From: Oscillospiraceae bacterium
GTDB lineage: Bacteria > Bacillota > Clostridia > Oscillospirales > Oscillospiraceae
DNA: 47,677 nucleotides
Direction: 5' to 3'
Assembly (NCBI GenBank): GCA_017440925.1
Contig: JAFSAP010000003.1
Coordinates: forward strand, 1 to 47,677
Shown in pieces: positions 1 to 7,192 of this stretch. Under the pieces are notes generated by a model, which saw only the letters and a list, made by a program, of their open reading frames with translations, ran no database searches and was not told the origin of the DNA. Position numbers and translations under genes: made by a program. Every line of letters begins with the position of its first letter. Position 1 is the stretch's first letter.

Positions 1-2
1 CG

Positions 3-59
3 GGCAAAGTCTTGAAACGGGATCTGAGCAAGATGGCTGCCGGAATGATCCGAAAATGA
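3..59 (+). CDS. C-terminal fragment of an unidentified protein
   Basis: The first 57 bases read in frame 3 as GKVLKRDLSKMAAGMIRK followed by TGA. The composition (basic, ends in a short amphipathic stretch) and codon choice resemble the coding DNA elsewhere in the window, so this is probably the tail of a gene that begins before the window. Too little is present to name a family, and frame 2 is also open here, so the call is weak. Confidence 0.3.
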   Translation, partial: GKVLKRDLSKMAAGMIRK

Positions 60-146
60 GAAAATCATTGGTTCTATACAGAATAGAACTGATGGAATTG
101 TTACATTTATGTCAACTAACTATTGACCACTTCACCACAGGGGTGT

Positions 147-180
147 TGCGGTCTACCAGCTCAAAAGCTGGTAGACCGCA
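147..180. repeat. Perfect 15-bp hairpin upstream of tRNA-Thr
   Basis: Bases 147-161 are exactly complementary to 166-180 around a CAAA loop. No T-run follows, so it is not a standard terminator. Its inner part belongs to a 46-base unit (155-200) that recurs downstream of the tRNA. Confidence 0.8.
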
Positions 181-200
181 GTGCATTAACAAATCTAGCT
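155..200. repeat. Structured repeat unit, copy 1 (upstream of tRNA-Thr)
   Basis: This 46-base unit aligns without gaps to 472-517, with 36 of 46 identical bases by hand count. It consists of a hairpin with a CAAA loop, a GACCRCA block, a variable 7-base part, and AACAAATCTRGCT. One difference in the stem (C to T at 160) is compensated on the other arm (G to A at 167), which suggests the hairpin itself is conserved. Confidence 0.65.
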
Positions 201-249
201 GACGAATCCATAGTGGTTCCATCAAAAGAAGAGAATAGCAAAAAACTTC

Positions 250-278
250 TTGACAAAATTCTATGCATATAGTATAAT
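250..278 (+). promoter_or_regulatory. Sigma-A promoter of tRNA-Thr
   Basis: TTGACA (250-255), 17-base spacer, TATAAT (273-278): a full consensus promoter ending 20 bases before the mature tRNA 5' end, as expected for a highly expressed stable RNA. Confidence 0.93.
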
Positions 279-297
279 ACTTAAGCTGTCTAAAAAT

Positions 298-373
<76 letters not shown>

Positions 374-380
374 AAAGCAA

Positions 381-410
381 AAGGCCACTCGAAAGAGTGG
401 CCTTTTATTT
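381..410 (+). terminator. Terminator of tRNA-Thr
   Basis: Ten-base-pair stem AAGGCCACTC / GAGTGGCCTT around GAAA, followed directly by a T-rich tract. It begins 7 bases after the tRNA CCA end. Confidence 0.92.
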
Positions 411-442
411 TTGGCATGGAGGGCCAGGTTTGAATGACTAAA

Positions 443-467
443 TGCAATATGCCAGTGGCATATTGCA
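443..467. repeat. 12-bp perfect inverted repeat
   Basis: TGCAATATGCCA (443-454) and its exact complement TGGCATATTGCA (456-467) are separated by one G. It lies between the tRNA terminator and repeat copy 2. It could be a protein-binding palindrome or part of a decayed mobile element; nothing in the sequence decides. Confidence 0.7.
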
Positions 468-471
468 GGAA

Positions 472-517
472 ACCAGTTCAAAAACTGGTTGACCACAATA
501 CTGAAACAAATCTGGCT
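472..517. repeat. Structured repeat unit, copy 2 (downstream of tRNA-Thr)
   Basis: Second copy of the 46-base unit at 155-200, with the same length and the same CAAA hairpin loop (stem 471-478 / 483-490). Its hairpin resembles the tRNA T-arm, and its 3' end runs into an exact copy of the tRNA 3' end (507-524). Confidence 0.65.
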
Positions 518-524
518 AGCAGCT
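507..524 (+). repeat. 18-bp direct repeat of the tRNA-Thr 3' end
   Basis: CAAATCTGGCTAGCAGCT here is identical to tRNA bases 353-370. Direct repeats of a tRNA 3' end are the usual scar of tyrosine-recombinase integration, but only about 130 bases and no integrase lie between the copies. A deleted element or a decayed second tRNA are the two likely origins. Confidence 0.6.
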
Positions 525-530
525 TATCAT

Positions 531-559
531 CCCATCCAAACGGATGGGTTTTCTTTTTT
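531..559 (+). terminator. Hairpin terminator before the VanZ-like gene
   Basis: CCCATCC (531-537) pairs with GGATGGG (542-548), loop AAAC, followed by a T-rich run. It would stop any read-through from the tRNA unit. Confidence 0.8.
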
Positions 560-586
560 ATAAAAAATCTTTAAAAAATACTTAAT

Positions 587-615
587 TTGATTTCCAATCC
601 TGGTGGGTTTATAAT
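587..615 (+). promoter_or_regulatory. Sigma-A promoter of the VanZ-like gene
   Basis: TTGATT (587-592), 17 bases, TATAAT (610-615). A strong AGGGGGGA ribosome site (633-640) follows before the ATG at 645. Confidence 0.82.
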
Positions 616-644
616 AAATATATCCAATCAATAGGGGGGATTCG

Positions 645-1229
645 ATGGGCTATCTTCTGTTTGCCCTGCGGGAAATACTTCCGGCAGCCGTACTGCTGAT
701 ACCGTTTTATTGCGTGCTTCAGCGAAGAGTTCACCTGGATATGCACAGAATTGTGTTTTACTATCTTATATCCTGTTATCTCTGCGGCGTGTATGTGCTG
801 GTTGGATTGCCCAATATTACCTATTTCCGGTTTGATTTCAGCGGCAATCTGATCCCTTTCCGGGATATGCTGAATGGACTGAGAAGCACGGTTCAAAATG
901 TGCTGCTGTTTGTTCCCTTGGGGCTTTTTCTACCGTTTCTGGATTCAAAGTACAGGGAACTGAAGCATACGGTGGGATTTGGTTTTTTTACATCGCTTTG
1001 CATAGAACTCCTACAGATTTTTACCTATCGGGCAACAGATGTGAATGATCTGATCGCCAACACTCTGGGAACCTTCCTGGGATATGTCCTTGCCGGATTG
1101 CTGATGAAAAGGATTCCGGTGTTGGAGAAAGCCTCACTCCGGGAAGATAAAAGGACTATGCCCATCCTCTTTGGAACTGCTGCTTGTGTCATGTTTTTCC
1201 TGCAGCCCTTTGCAGTCATGCTGCTGTGA
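645..1229 (+). CDS. VanZ-like family membrane protein
   Basis: The 194-residue product is very hydrophobic, with about five membrane segments. It carries the VanZ signature: NLIPFRD near residue 70, the NVLLFVPLGLFLPF segment near 85-100, and the ELLQIFTYRATDVNDLIANTLGTFLGY block near 120-145 with the conserved acidic/Asn residues. VanZ proteins give low-level teicoplanin resistance in enterococci, but most family members, like this one, stand alone and have no known substrate or reaction. There is no van cluster nearby. It has its own promoter and terminators upstream; the ATG at 645 follows a strong ribosome site. The family call is firm, the function is unknown. Confidence 0.88.
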   Translation: MGYLLFALREILPAAVLLIPFYCVLQRRVHLDMHRIVFYYLISCYLCGVYVLVGLPNITYFRFDFSGNLIPFRDMLNGLRSTVQNVLLFVPLGLFLPFLDSKYRELKHTVGFGFFTSLCIELLQIFTYRATDVNDLIANTLGTFLGYVLAGLLMKRIPVLEKASLREDKRTMPILFGTAACVMFFLQPFAVMLL

Positions 1230-1251
1230 CAGGACGAAGAAAGAGAAAATA

Positions 1252-1280
1252 TTGTAATTGGAAGGAATGTTTGTTATAAT
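1252..1280 (+). promoter_or_regulatory. Sigma-A promoter of the lipoprotein gene
   Basis: TTGTAA (1252-1257), 17 bases, TATAAT (1275-1280), then AAAGGAGG (1287-1294) and ATG at 1303. This placement rules out the in-frame ATG at 1258, which lies inside the promoter. Confidence 0.85.
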
Positions 1281-1302
1281 ACCCATAAAGGAGGTATCTG
1301 CC

Positions 1303-1983
1303 ATGAAAAAGATAATGTCCGTATGTCTGATATTTGGTTTGGTTGTTTCATTGTGCGCCTGCGCTTCCGGGCAGGAACCTGCGGAAGCAGCCTGCGGCCA
1401 CGAAGCCTATTCCGATCTGATCGCCCGGCTGGAAGCAAAGGATTTTGACGGTGCCCGTTCCATCATTGACATTCTGGAAGGACAGGAAAACCCTGTGGCT
1501 ACGGTGACGGTGGAAACCACGGCTGCGGAAACACCGGCACAGGAAGAGCCTACTCTGCCGCCGGCACAGCCAGGTTCTGTGGTTACAGCAGATATGGAAA
1601 TCGTGAAACTGACACAGTACAATGTAAACGAATATTTTGAGTTTGTAGATGACTATCTGATCTCTGAGAGAAGCGGCTGCAATCAGTACATCGTTCTGAA
1701 GGAAGAATACGCTGACCGGCTGATCAGTGCAGAAAATGTCCGCATAGATGTTTCCTATCTGATGACAAATGCCTACGGCGAAATCGATATGAAGGCCGAG
1801 GAATTCAAGTCAGAATATTTTGATATCACCTCCAAGCAGCGGCTGTCAGACACACTGGAACTGGACAGGAACAATACAGCCTGGATTGCCCAGCCCACCT
1901 ATTCAAACAGAAAAGGCTGCTTCCAGGATTTTGTCATGGATGTGGAAATCGAATCCGGGTCCGGTACACTGACCTTTTCGTAA
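1303..1983 (+). CDS. Small secreted lipoprotein of unknown function
   Basis: The product (226 residues) begins MKKIMSVCLIFGLVVSLCAC, a signal peptide with a lipobox-like LCAC, so Cys20 is the likely lipidated residue. Residues about 30-60 form a short charged helix-like segment (YSDLIARLEAKDFDGARSIID) that looks like a peptidoglycan- or partner-facing module, followed by a Thr/Pro/Glu-rich linker (about 60-90) and a C-terminal beta-rich domain of about 130 residues. No enzymatic motif is recognised. The start at 1303 is chosen because AAAGGAGG sits at the proper distance and the upstream in-frame ATG lies in the promoter. It is a single-gene unit bounded by a terminator at 1998. Cell-surface location is a confident inference; function is not known. 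Confidence 0.75.
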   Translation: MKKIMSVCLIFGLVVSLCACASGQEPAEAACGHEAYSDLIARLEAKDFDGARSIIDILEGQENPVATVTVETTAAETPAQEEPTLPPAQPGSVVTADMEIVKLTQYNVNEYFEFVDDYLISERSGCNQYIVLKEEYADRLISAENVRIDVSYLMTNAYGEIDMKAEEFKSEYFDITSKQRLSDTLELDRNNTAWIAQPTYSNRKGCFQDFVMDVEIESGSGTLTFS

Positions 1984-1997
1984 TAATGGAATATCCG

Positions 1998-2023
1998 AGA
2001 GCGGCCTGCGGGCCGCTCTTTTT
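1998..2023 (+). terminator. Terminator of the lipoprotein gene
   Basis: AGAGCGGCC / GGCCGCTCT stem (1998-2006 with 2011-2019), TGCG loop, then five Ts. Confidence 0.93.
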
Positions 2024-2032
2024 CATGCAATC

Positions 2033-2061
2033 TTGACATTTGCCCCAAAGTGCAGTACGAT
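2033..2061 (+). promoter_or_regulatory. Sigma-A promoter of the DUF554 gene
   Basis: TTGACA (2033-2038), 17 bases, TACGAT (2056-2061). The in-frame ATG at 2050 lies within this promoter, supporting a start at 2092. Confidence 0.75.
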
Positions 2062-2091
2062 ACAACCAAATTTCTGAAATCAGGTGACAGT

Positions 2092-2811
2092 ATGATTGGG
2101 TTGGGAACCATCATCAATACGGCAGCCATTCTGGCAGGCGGTCTTCTGGGGGGACTTTTCGGACGGTTTCTCACGGAAAATACCCAGGACATGCTGACAA
2201 AGGTCTGCGGCGTCAGTACCTTGTTTATCGCGGTATCCGGTGCCCTGGAGGGGATGCTGACAGTGGAAAATGGCCGGATCGTCAGCGGCGGAGCTATGCT
2301 GATCATTGGCTGTCTGGCCATTGGCGCGTTTGTGGGAGAACTGCTGAATCTGGAGGATGCCTTTGAACGTTTCGGCAGCTGGCTGAAGATGAAAACCGGA
2401 AATGCCAAGGACAAGGGGTTCGTGGATGCATTCGTGACAGCTTCGTTGACAGTCTGCATCGGCGCCATGGCTATTGTGGGTTCTATCCAGGACGGTATTT
2501 TGGGGGATTATTCCATTCTTGCCACCAAAGCGGTGCTGGATCTGATCATTATTATGGTTATGACCTGCTCCATGGGCCGAGGCTGCGTTTTTTCGGCCAT
2601 CCCCGTTGCGGTGTTCCAAGGAAGTATTACCGCCCTGGCGGGGCTTGTAAAACCCCTTATGACGGACGCAGCCCTCGCCAATCTGTCTCTGGTCGGTAAT
2701 ATTCTGATTTTCTGCGTGGGCGTGAATCTGGTATGGGGAAAGAAGATCCGGGTAGCCAATCTGCTGCCGGCAGTGGTGGTGGCGGTGATTGCGGCATTTC
2801 TGCCATTCTAA
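2092..2811 (+). CDS. DUF554 family membrane protein (YdfK/YqgA-like)
   Basis: The 239-residue product begins MIGLGTIINTAAILAGGLLGG and has about seven hydrophobic segments rich in Gly and Ala. The opening glycine-rich segment, the central AFVTASLTVCIGAMAIVGSIQDG stretch and the C-terminal GVNLVWGKKIRVANLLPA stretch are typical of the DUF554 family, whose members are inner-membrane proteins, possibly transporters, without established substrates. The start at 2092 follows CAGGTGA at a reasonable distance and lies downstream of a well-placed promoter. The gene is monocistronic as far as can be seen; a run of hairpins follows it. Family assignment is strong; no function is claimed. Confidence 0.88.
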   Translation: MIGLGTIINTAAILAGGLLGGLFGRFLTENTQDMLTKVCGVSTLFIAVSGALEGMLTVENGRIVSGGAMLIIGCLAIGAFVGELLNLEDAFERFGSWLKMKTGNAKDKGFVDAFVTASLTVCIGAMAIVGSIQDGILGDYSILATKAVLDLIIIMVMTCSMGRGCVFSAIPVAVFQGSITALAGLVKPLMTDAALANLSLVGNILIFCVGVNLVWGKKIRVANLLPAVVVAVIAAFLPF

Positions 2812-2817
2812 TACGCA

Positions 2818-2849
2818 TTTTTTATAAAACGGCCTTGTTTTATAAAAAA
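2818..2849. repeat. 13-bp AT-rich inverted repeat
   Basis: TTTTTTATAAAAC (2818-2830) is exactly complementary to GTTTTATAAAAAA (2837-2849) around GGCCTT. It is the first of several hairpins between the DUF554 and CLC genes. Confidence 0.75.
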
Positions 2850-2872
2850 GACACCGCCCGTCGGCGTTGTCG

Positions 2873-2906
2873 ATTCAGACATTTTTGAAAATAAAAATGT
2901 CTGAAT
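2873..2906. repeat. 14-bp inverted repeat
   Basis: ATTCAGACATTTTT (2873-2886) pairs perfectly with AAAAATGTCTGAAT (2893-2906), loop GAAAAT. A further GCACC-TTC-GGTGC hairpin lies near 2930. None has a classic GC-rich stem plus T-run. Confidence 0.75.
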
Positions 2907-2950
2907 TCCGTCTCATAGCGTTTTTGACGCACCTTCGGTGCTATAAAATG

Positions 2951-2982
2951 AAAAACCGCATCCAGCCGGATGCGGTTTTTTT
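2951..2982. terminator. Terminator after the DUF554 gene
   Basis: AAAAACCGCATCC (2951-2963) pairs with GGATGCGGTTTTT (2968-2980), loop AGCC; A-run before and T-run after, so it can act in both directions. Confidence 0.92.
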
Positions 2983-2984
2983 AG

Positions 2985-3013
2985 TTGCGAAAATGGAAAA
3001 ATCGTGGTAAATT
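2985..3013 (+). promoter_or_regulatory. Probable sigma-A promoter of the CLC gene
   Basis: TTGCGA (2985-2990), 17 bases, TAAATT (3008-3013), directly after the terminator and 35 bases before the ATG. Confidence 0.68.
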
Positions 3014-3048
3014 GAAGAGGAAAAGAAAAAAGAAAGAAGAGATTTTCT

Positions 3049-4299
3049 ATGGCCTGGCTGGATAAAATGCATCATCCGGAATACTATGTAAAAACCTTTC
3101 TGAAATGGGGCTTTCTGGGACTGCTGATGGGTGCCCTCGGTGGACTGCTGGGTGCGATCTTCCACCATGCCCTGCACTTTGTGACCCACATCAGAAGCGA
3201 ACACACCTGGCTGATCTTCCTGCTGCCGGTGGGCGGTCTGCTGACAGTTGCACTGTACCGCGTACTGAAGATGCAGGGCAACCGCGGTACCAATGAGATC
3301 ATCGATGCTACATTGGATGGCCATAGTGTCAGCCCCATGGTGGCGCCTTCTATTTTTCTGGCAACGGCAATGACCCATCTGTTCGGCGGCTCTGCCGGCC
3401 GGGAGGGTGCAGCATTGCAGCTGGGCGGCTCCACGGCTTCCATGCTGGCAAAGCTCTTTAAGCTGGGAGAAGAAGATCGGAAGGTTATGGTCATGGCAGG
3501 CATGAGTGCAGTCTTTGCGGGCTTGTTTGGTACGCCGCTGACAGCAACCTTGTTCTGCATGGAGTTTGAATCCGTGGGAACTCTGTTTACCCCTGCGCTG
3601 CTGCCCTGCTATCTGGCAGCCTTTACTGCCAGCCGGGTATCCGGCCTGTTGGGGGTCCATGCGGAAACCTATCTGCTGGACAGTGTTTATGCCATCACCA
3701 TGGGTAACAGCTGGAAGTTCCTGGTGCTGGCCGTGCTGGTTTCCGGACTGGGAATTGCCATGTGTGCAGTATTTCATAAAGCGGAGCATCTGGCTGCCCA
3801 TCATCTGCCCAATCCCTATGTCCGCATTGCAGTTGGCGGCATCATCATTACTGTGCTGACCCTGCTGGTGGGCGACCACCGGTTCAACGGTGCCGGTATG
3901 GATATGGCTCTGAAAGCTGTGGGTGGTGAAGCAGACTGGTATTCCTTCCTGCTGAAACTGTTGTTCACCGCTGTGACCCTCTCTGCGGGCTTCAAGGGCG
4001 GTGAGATCGTCCCCACCTTCTGCATTGGCGCTACCTTTGGCTGTGTCCTGGGGGGCCTCCTGGGGCTGGATCCGGGTGTCGCAGCGGCATTGGGACTGGT
4101 GGGCCTGTTCTGCTGTGCCACCAACTCTCCCTTTGCCTCTATTGTGCTGAGCATTGAGATGTTCGGCAGTGCCAACTTGTATCTGTTTGCATTGATCTGT
4201 GTGATCTGCTTTGTGTTGTCCGGCCACAGCGGTCTGTATGCCAGCCAGATCATCCAATTCTCCAAGTCCGGTATTCCCGGAAGCCGGCAGGAACAGTAA
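3049..4299 (+). CDS. CLC family chloride channel or H+/anion antiporter
   Basis: The 416-residue product has the CLC fold signature. GGSAGREGAALQLGG around residues 113-127 corresponds to the family GREGP/A helix; Glu119 would be the gating/extracellular glutamate. FKGGEIVPTFCIGATFGCVLGGLLG near 322-346 matches the second anion-path motif, and GLFCCATNSPFASIVLSIEMFG near 355-380 the third. There is no C-terminal CBS pair, so it is a short, membrane-only member. The substrate (chloride, nitrate or fluoride) cannot be read with certainty; no fluoride riboswitch is seen upstream. It stands alone with its own promoter and a terminator shared with the convergent AraC-type gene. The ribosome site (AGAAGAGA) is weaker than its neighbours'. 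Confidence 0.9.
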   Translation: MAWLDKMHHPEYYVKTFLKWGFLGLLMGALGGLLGAIFHHALHFVTHIRSEHTWLIFLLPVGGLLTVALYRVLKMQGNRGTNEIIDATLDGHSVSPMVAPSIFLATAMTHLFGGSAGREGAALQLGGSTASMLAKLFKLGEEDRKVMVMAGMSAVFAGLFGTPLTATLFCMEFESVGTLFTPALLPCYLAAFTASRVSGLLGVHAETYLLDSVYAITMGNSWKFLVLAVLVSGLGIAMCAVFHKAEHLAAHHLPNPYVRIAVGGIIITVLTLLVGDHRFNGAGMDMALKAVGGEADWYSFLLKLLFTAVTLSAGFKGGEIVPTFCIGATFGCVLGGLLGLDPGVAAALGLVGLFCCATNSPFASIVLSIEMFGSANLYLFALICVICFVLSGHSGLYASQIIQFSKSGIPGSRQEQ

Positions 4300-4316
4300 A
4301 TGATTAAAAGAAAAAG

Positions 4317-4350
4317 GCCGGAGCGTTAATCGCTCCGGCACTCTTTTTTG
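4317..4350. terminator. Bidirectional terminator between CLC and AraC-type genes
   Basis: GCCGGAGCG (4317-4325) pairs with CGCTCCGGC (4331-4339). The loop TTAAT contains the stop codon of the minus-strand AraC gene, and an A-run precedes and a T-run follows the stem. Confidence 0.9.
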
Positions 4351-5228
4351 CGGTATTGGGTTGGGGTGCATCCATATGCATCCCGGAAAGACTTTGTAAA
4401 ATAGCTCATATCCTGGAAACCGCAGGATGCAGCGATTTCGGAAATGGATAAAGGGGAATACAGCATCAGGCCAGCAGCCTGCCGGATGCGGTACTGTTTG
4501 AGATACTGAATGGGCGTGGTGCCGATGGAACTGCGGAAACAACGCAGGCATTCGCTTTCACCGATGGATGCGGCAGCTGCGATTTGGGAAATGGTCACGG
4601 TGTCACCATAATGCGCATGGAGAAAGGACAGCATGCTCTTGATCCGGTCTGCATCCCGGAAGTTCTTTGCCGTGGGCTGATAGGGTGTGTGGGGCATATT
4701 CTGCCAGAGCCTCAAGGTAAGTCTGGAAAGGGAACTGCGGACATTGAATTCATAGCCTGGCTCATTCCGGCTGCAGGCTTGCCAGGCAGCTTCAATGGCA
4801 TCCAGTGCATCCTGCTGCCAGGGGACTTCCGGCGACAGAGATATCCATTCCAAAGTCCGGTTTTCCATAACAGGCTGCACATAATTCTGATATATGGCAC
4901 TGTCCAGGCTGCCGCCCACAAGACGGGGATGAAAGACCAGTGAATGGAATACACAGCCGGTTGCATCTTCGTCCCAGCATCCGTGCAGAATACCGGAGTT
5001 GATAAAGAACCCTTCGCCGGCATGGAGTGTTCGTTTCTGCTGTCCTGCCACAACTGTACAGCTGCCGGAATGGATACGGACGGCCTCCCATTCTGTATGC
5101 CAGTGCCAGGGAACGTTCATAATTTGAAAGTCATCCTGGTAGCAGGCAACAGGAAAGGAGTCGCTTCCGTGTCTTGTCAGTTCCTGACCCTGGCTGTTGG
5201 TCTGAACACAACATTCGGATATCGCCAT
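4326..5228 (-). CDS. AraC family transcriptional regulator
   Basis: The 300-residue protein has an N-terminal cupin-like sensor (VPWHWHTEWEAVRIHSGS... HAGEGFFINSGILHG, about residues 40-85) and a C-terminal pair of helix-turn-helix motifs (about 200-298: TISQIAAAASIGESECLRCF, and LSISEIAASCGFQDMSYFTKSFRDAYGCTPTQYRK), the hallmark AraC/XylS DNA-binding domain. The start at 5228 is preferred over the in-frame ATG at 5255 because AAAGGAGG lies 6 bases before it. It is transcribed divergently from the MFS carrier gene 105 bases away, so it most likely controls that gene in response to a small, probably sugar-like, ligand. The stop codon lies inside a bidirectional terminator. The family is certain; the ligand is inferred only in general terms. 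Confidence 0.93.
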   Translation of the reverse strand: MAISECCVQTNSQGQELTRHGSDSFPVACYQDDFQIMNVPWHWHTEWEAVRIHSGSCTVVAGQQKRTLHAGEGFFINSGILHGCWDEDATGCVFHSLVFHPRLVGGSLDSAIYQNYVQPVMENRTLEWISLSPEVPWQQDALDAIEAAWQACSRNEPGYEFNVRSSLSRLTLRLWQNMPHTPYQPTAKNFRDADRIKSMLSFLHAHYGDTVTISQIAAAASIGESECLRCFRSSIGTTPIQYLKQYRIRQAAGLMLYSPLSISEIAASCGFQDMSYFTKSFRDAYGCTPTQYRKKECRSD

Positions 5229-5333
5229 GGAAGCCTCCTTTGACGGTTTTCTCATAGAAAAATGACGGAATAGACATAACAGTTTCTATTTCTTGATGAT
5301 ATAATCATAGCAGAAATAAAGGAGGAAAGCAAT
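5229..5333. promoter_or_regulatory. Divergent control region, AraC-type gene / MFS gene
   Basis: A consensus -10 TATAAT for the MFS gene is at 5300-5305, but the base block 17 upstream (TAACAG) is a poor -35, which fits an activator-dependent promoter. A TAGACA at 5271-5276 is 23 bases away, too far for sigma-A. No clear AraC half-sites could be picked out by eye. Confidence 0.5.
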
Positions 5334-6488
5334 ATGGCAAGTTTTCTTTTGGCAATTATTTATATATCTTTTGTGAGCCTGGGCCTGCCCGATGCATTGC
5401 TTGGTGCCGCCTGGCCGACCATGCAGACCGATCTGGCGGTTCCTGTATCCTATGCAGGCGGCCTTTCTCTGATCATAGCCATCGGGACAGTGATCTCCAG
5501 TCTGCAGGCAGACCGCCTGGCCAAATGGCTTGGTACCGGAAAGATCATGGTCATCAGTGTGGCAATGACAGCCCTGGCGATTTATGGCTTTTCTGCCAGC
5601 AGTGCCTACTGGCAGCTGTGTCTCTGGGCCATTCCCTATGGCCTGGGTGCCGGAAGCGTAGATGCAGCACTGAATAACTATGTGGCGTTGCATTATGCCA
5701 GCCGCCATATGAGCTGGCTGCACTGCATGTGGGGCCTGGGTGCCAGCATCGGCCCTTATATCATGGGCGCGGCACTGACCGGGGGTCTTAGCTGGAATAT
5801 GGGTTACGGCATCATTGCTGTTCTACAGGTGATCCTCACTGCTGTGCTGTTCTTCACCATCCCTCTGTGGAAAAAGCAGACCCTGGAGGCAAATGGAGAA
5901 ACGGCACCTGCACCGCTGACTTTGAAGCAGATCGTGGGGATCCCCGGTGCGAAAGAGGTCATGGTGGCGTTCTTCTGCTACTGTGCACTGGAACAGACGG
6001 CTATTTTGTGGGGCAGTTCCTACCTGGTAAGGCACAATGGCTTGGATGAGGAAACAGCAGCAAGCCTGGCCAGCCTGTTTCTCATTGGACTGACCATAGG
6101 GCGGGGACTGAACGGTTTCCTGACATATAAACTCAGCGATGCCAATCTGATCCGGTTGGGCCAGGGGATCATTGCCCTGGGTGTTGGCATCATGCTGCTG
6201 CCCCTGGGAGCAGCTGCCAGCTTTGCAGGGTTGATGCTCTGCGGTCTGGGCTGTGCACCGGTTTACCCATGCATTATCCATTCCACACCGGAACACTTTG
6301 GCGAGGAAAATTCCCAGGCGCTGATCGGTGTCCAGATGGCCAGCGCCTATGTGGGCATCTGTGTTATGCCTCCGGTATTTGGTCTGCTGGCCCGGTATAT
6401 CACAGCCTCTTTGCTGCCCTGGTACTTAGGCGGAATCCTGGTGGTGATGATCGCAATGTGTGAGCGGCTGAACCGAATCTGCAAATAA
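5334..6488 (+). CDS. MFS transporter
   Basis: The 384-residue product has about twelve membrane segments and the fold of the FucP/YfkF-like branch of the major facilitator superfamily: FVSLGLPDALLGAAWPTMQTDL at 10-31, a motif of the loop 2-3 type (QADRLAKWLGTGKIMV, about 62-77), SAYWQLCLWAIPYGLGAGSVDAALNNYVALHY at 85-120 and GLGCAPVYPCIIHSTPEHFG in the C-half. Carriers with this SVDAALNNYVA segment often move sugars or other small polar solutes, but the substrate is not readable. The ribosome site AAAGGAGG is ideal. The divergent AraC regulator suggests substrate-induced expression. A bidirectional terminator follows at 6535. Confidence 0.88.
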   Translation: MASFLLAIIYISFVSLGLPDALLGAAWPTMQTDLAVPVSYAGGLSLIIAIGTVISSLQADRLAKWLGTGKIMVISVAMTALAIYGFSASSAYWQLCLWAIPYGLGAGSVDAALNNYVALHYASRHMSWLHCMWGLGASIGPYIMGAALTGGLSWNMGYGIIAVLQVILTAVLFFTIPLWKKQTLEANGETAPAPLTLKQIVGIPGAKEVMVAFFCYCALEQTAILWGSSYLVRHNGLDEETAASLASLFLIGLTIGRGLNGFLTYKLSDANLIRLGQGIIALGVGIMLLPLGAAASFAGLMLCGLGCAPVYPCIIHSTPEHFGEENSQALIGVQMASAYVGICVMPPVFGLLARYITASLLPWYLGGILVVMIAMCERLNRICK

Positions 6489-6534
6489 TGCCATTTCATG
6501 GAAATGAAAGATTTTTATGAACAAGTCGTATAAG

Positions 6535-6569
6535 AAAACCGCAGTTCCAGTTTTGGAACTGCGGTTTTT
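6535..6569. terminator. Bidirectional terminator, MFS gene / envelope operon
   Basis: AAAACCGCAGTTCCA (6535-6549) and its complement ending at 6568 form a 15-bp stem around GTTT, with A- and T-runs at the two ends. Confidence 0.94.
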
Positions 6570-6577
6570 GTTTGCGG

Positions 6578-7189
6578 TTAGCGTTCGTATTTACCTTTTT
6601 TTCCAAACCTGCCCAGGGGGATCTTCTTTGCGATAAGATTGCCGATGATGGCAAAGAGGATACCGGCAAAGATGGAGAAAATCACATCAGAGGGATAGTG
6701 GACATACAGGTACAGCCGGGAGAAGGCGATCAGCACAGCCAGGATCATGGCGGGAATGCCCATGGCAGGGCTGTTCAGCAGCAGAACCGTGGCAGCTTCA
6801 AAGGAAGCGATGGTGTGGCCAGAGGGGAAGGAGAAGTCATGGGGCAACTCCACCAGCAGCTCGCCGCCAGCCAGAAGATCATTCCATGTCTTTCCCAGTT
6901 CCTTGATCTGGAAATCATAGGGACGCATACGGCCCACCAGGGGCTTCAGGGTGATGTTGCAGATCAGCAGACCCATGGCCAGGGCGAACCACATGCCAAG
7001 GCCGGTGCGGCGGTATTTGGGAATGAACAGCAGCAGGGTTGCCCAGACCATCCAGAAGATACCGGCATCACCGAACAGGGTGATGATGGGCCAGATGGTA
7101 TCCATAAATCCGGACTGCAGATGGGCCTGGATCCATTCCAGAATAGGCAGGTCAAAGGACACTGCCAGGGAATTCAGTAAAGAAAGCAT
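6578..7189 (-). CDS. PAP2 family membrane phosphatase
   Basis: The 203-residue product has five to six membrane segments and all three PAP2 (type 2 phosphatidic acid phosphatase) motifs: KPLVGRMRP (about residues 82-90), FPSGHT (about 120-125, catalytic His) and SRLYLYVHYPSDV (about 156-168, second His and Asp). Such enzymes dephosphorylate lipid phosphates; in Gram-positives many act on undecaprenyl diphosphate or phosphatidylglycerophosphate at the outer face of the membrane. It is last in a four-gene minus-strand operon, 3 bases after the preceding stop codon, with GGAAGGAG as ribosome site. With a polyprenyl-type glycosyltransferase at the head of the operon, recycling of a lipid carrier is a reasonable inference, not shown. 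Confidence 0.92.
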   Translation of the reverse strand: MLSLLNSLAVSFDLPILEWIQAHLQSGFMDTIWPIITLFGDAGIFWMVWATLLLFIPKYRRTGLGMWFALAMGLLICNITLKPLVGRMRPYDFQIKELGKTWNDLLAGGELLVELPHDFSFPSGHTIASFEAATVLLLNSPAMGIPAMILAVLIAFSRLYLYVHYPSDVIFSIFAGILFAIIGNLIAKKIPLGRFGKKGKYER

Positions 7190-7192
7190 GGT

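Noticed and set aside
2812-3048. Fluoride riboswitch before the CLC gene
   Set aside because: The conserved GGNRAUGG-type core was not found, and the hairpins lie upstream of the CLC promoter, outside its transcript.
2941-4551. Minus-strand frame of 536 codons opposite the CLC gene
   Set aside because: Cys/His/Gln-rich antisense translation running through two terminators; not a real protein.
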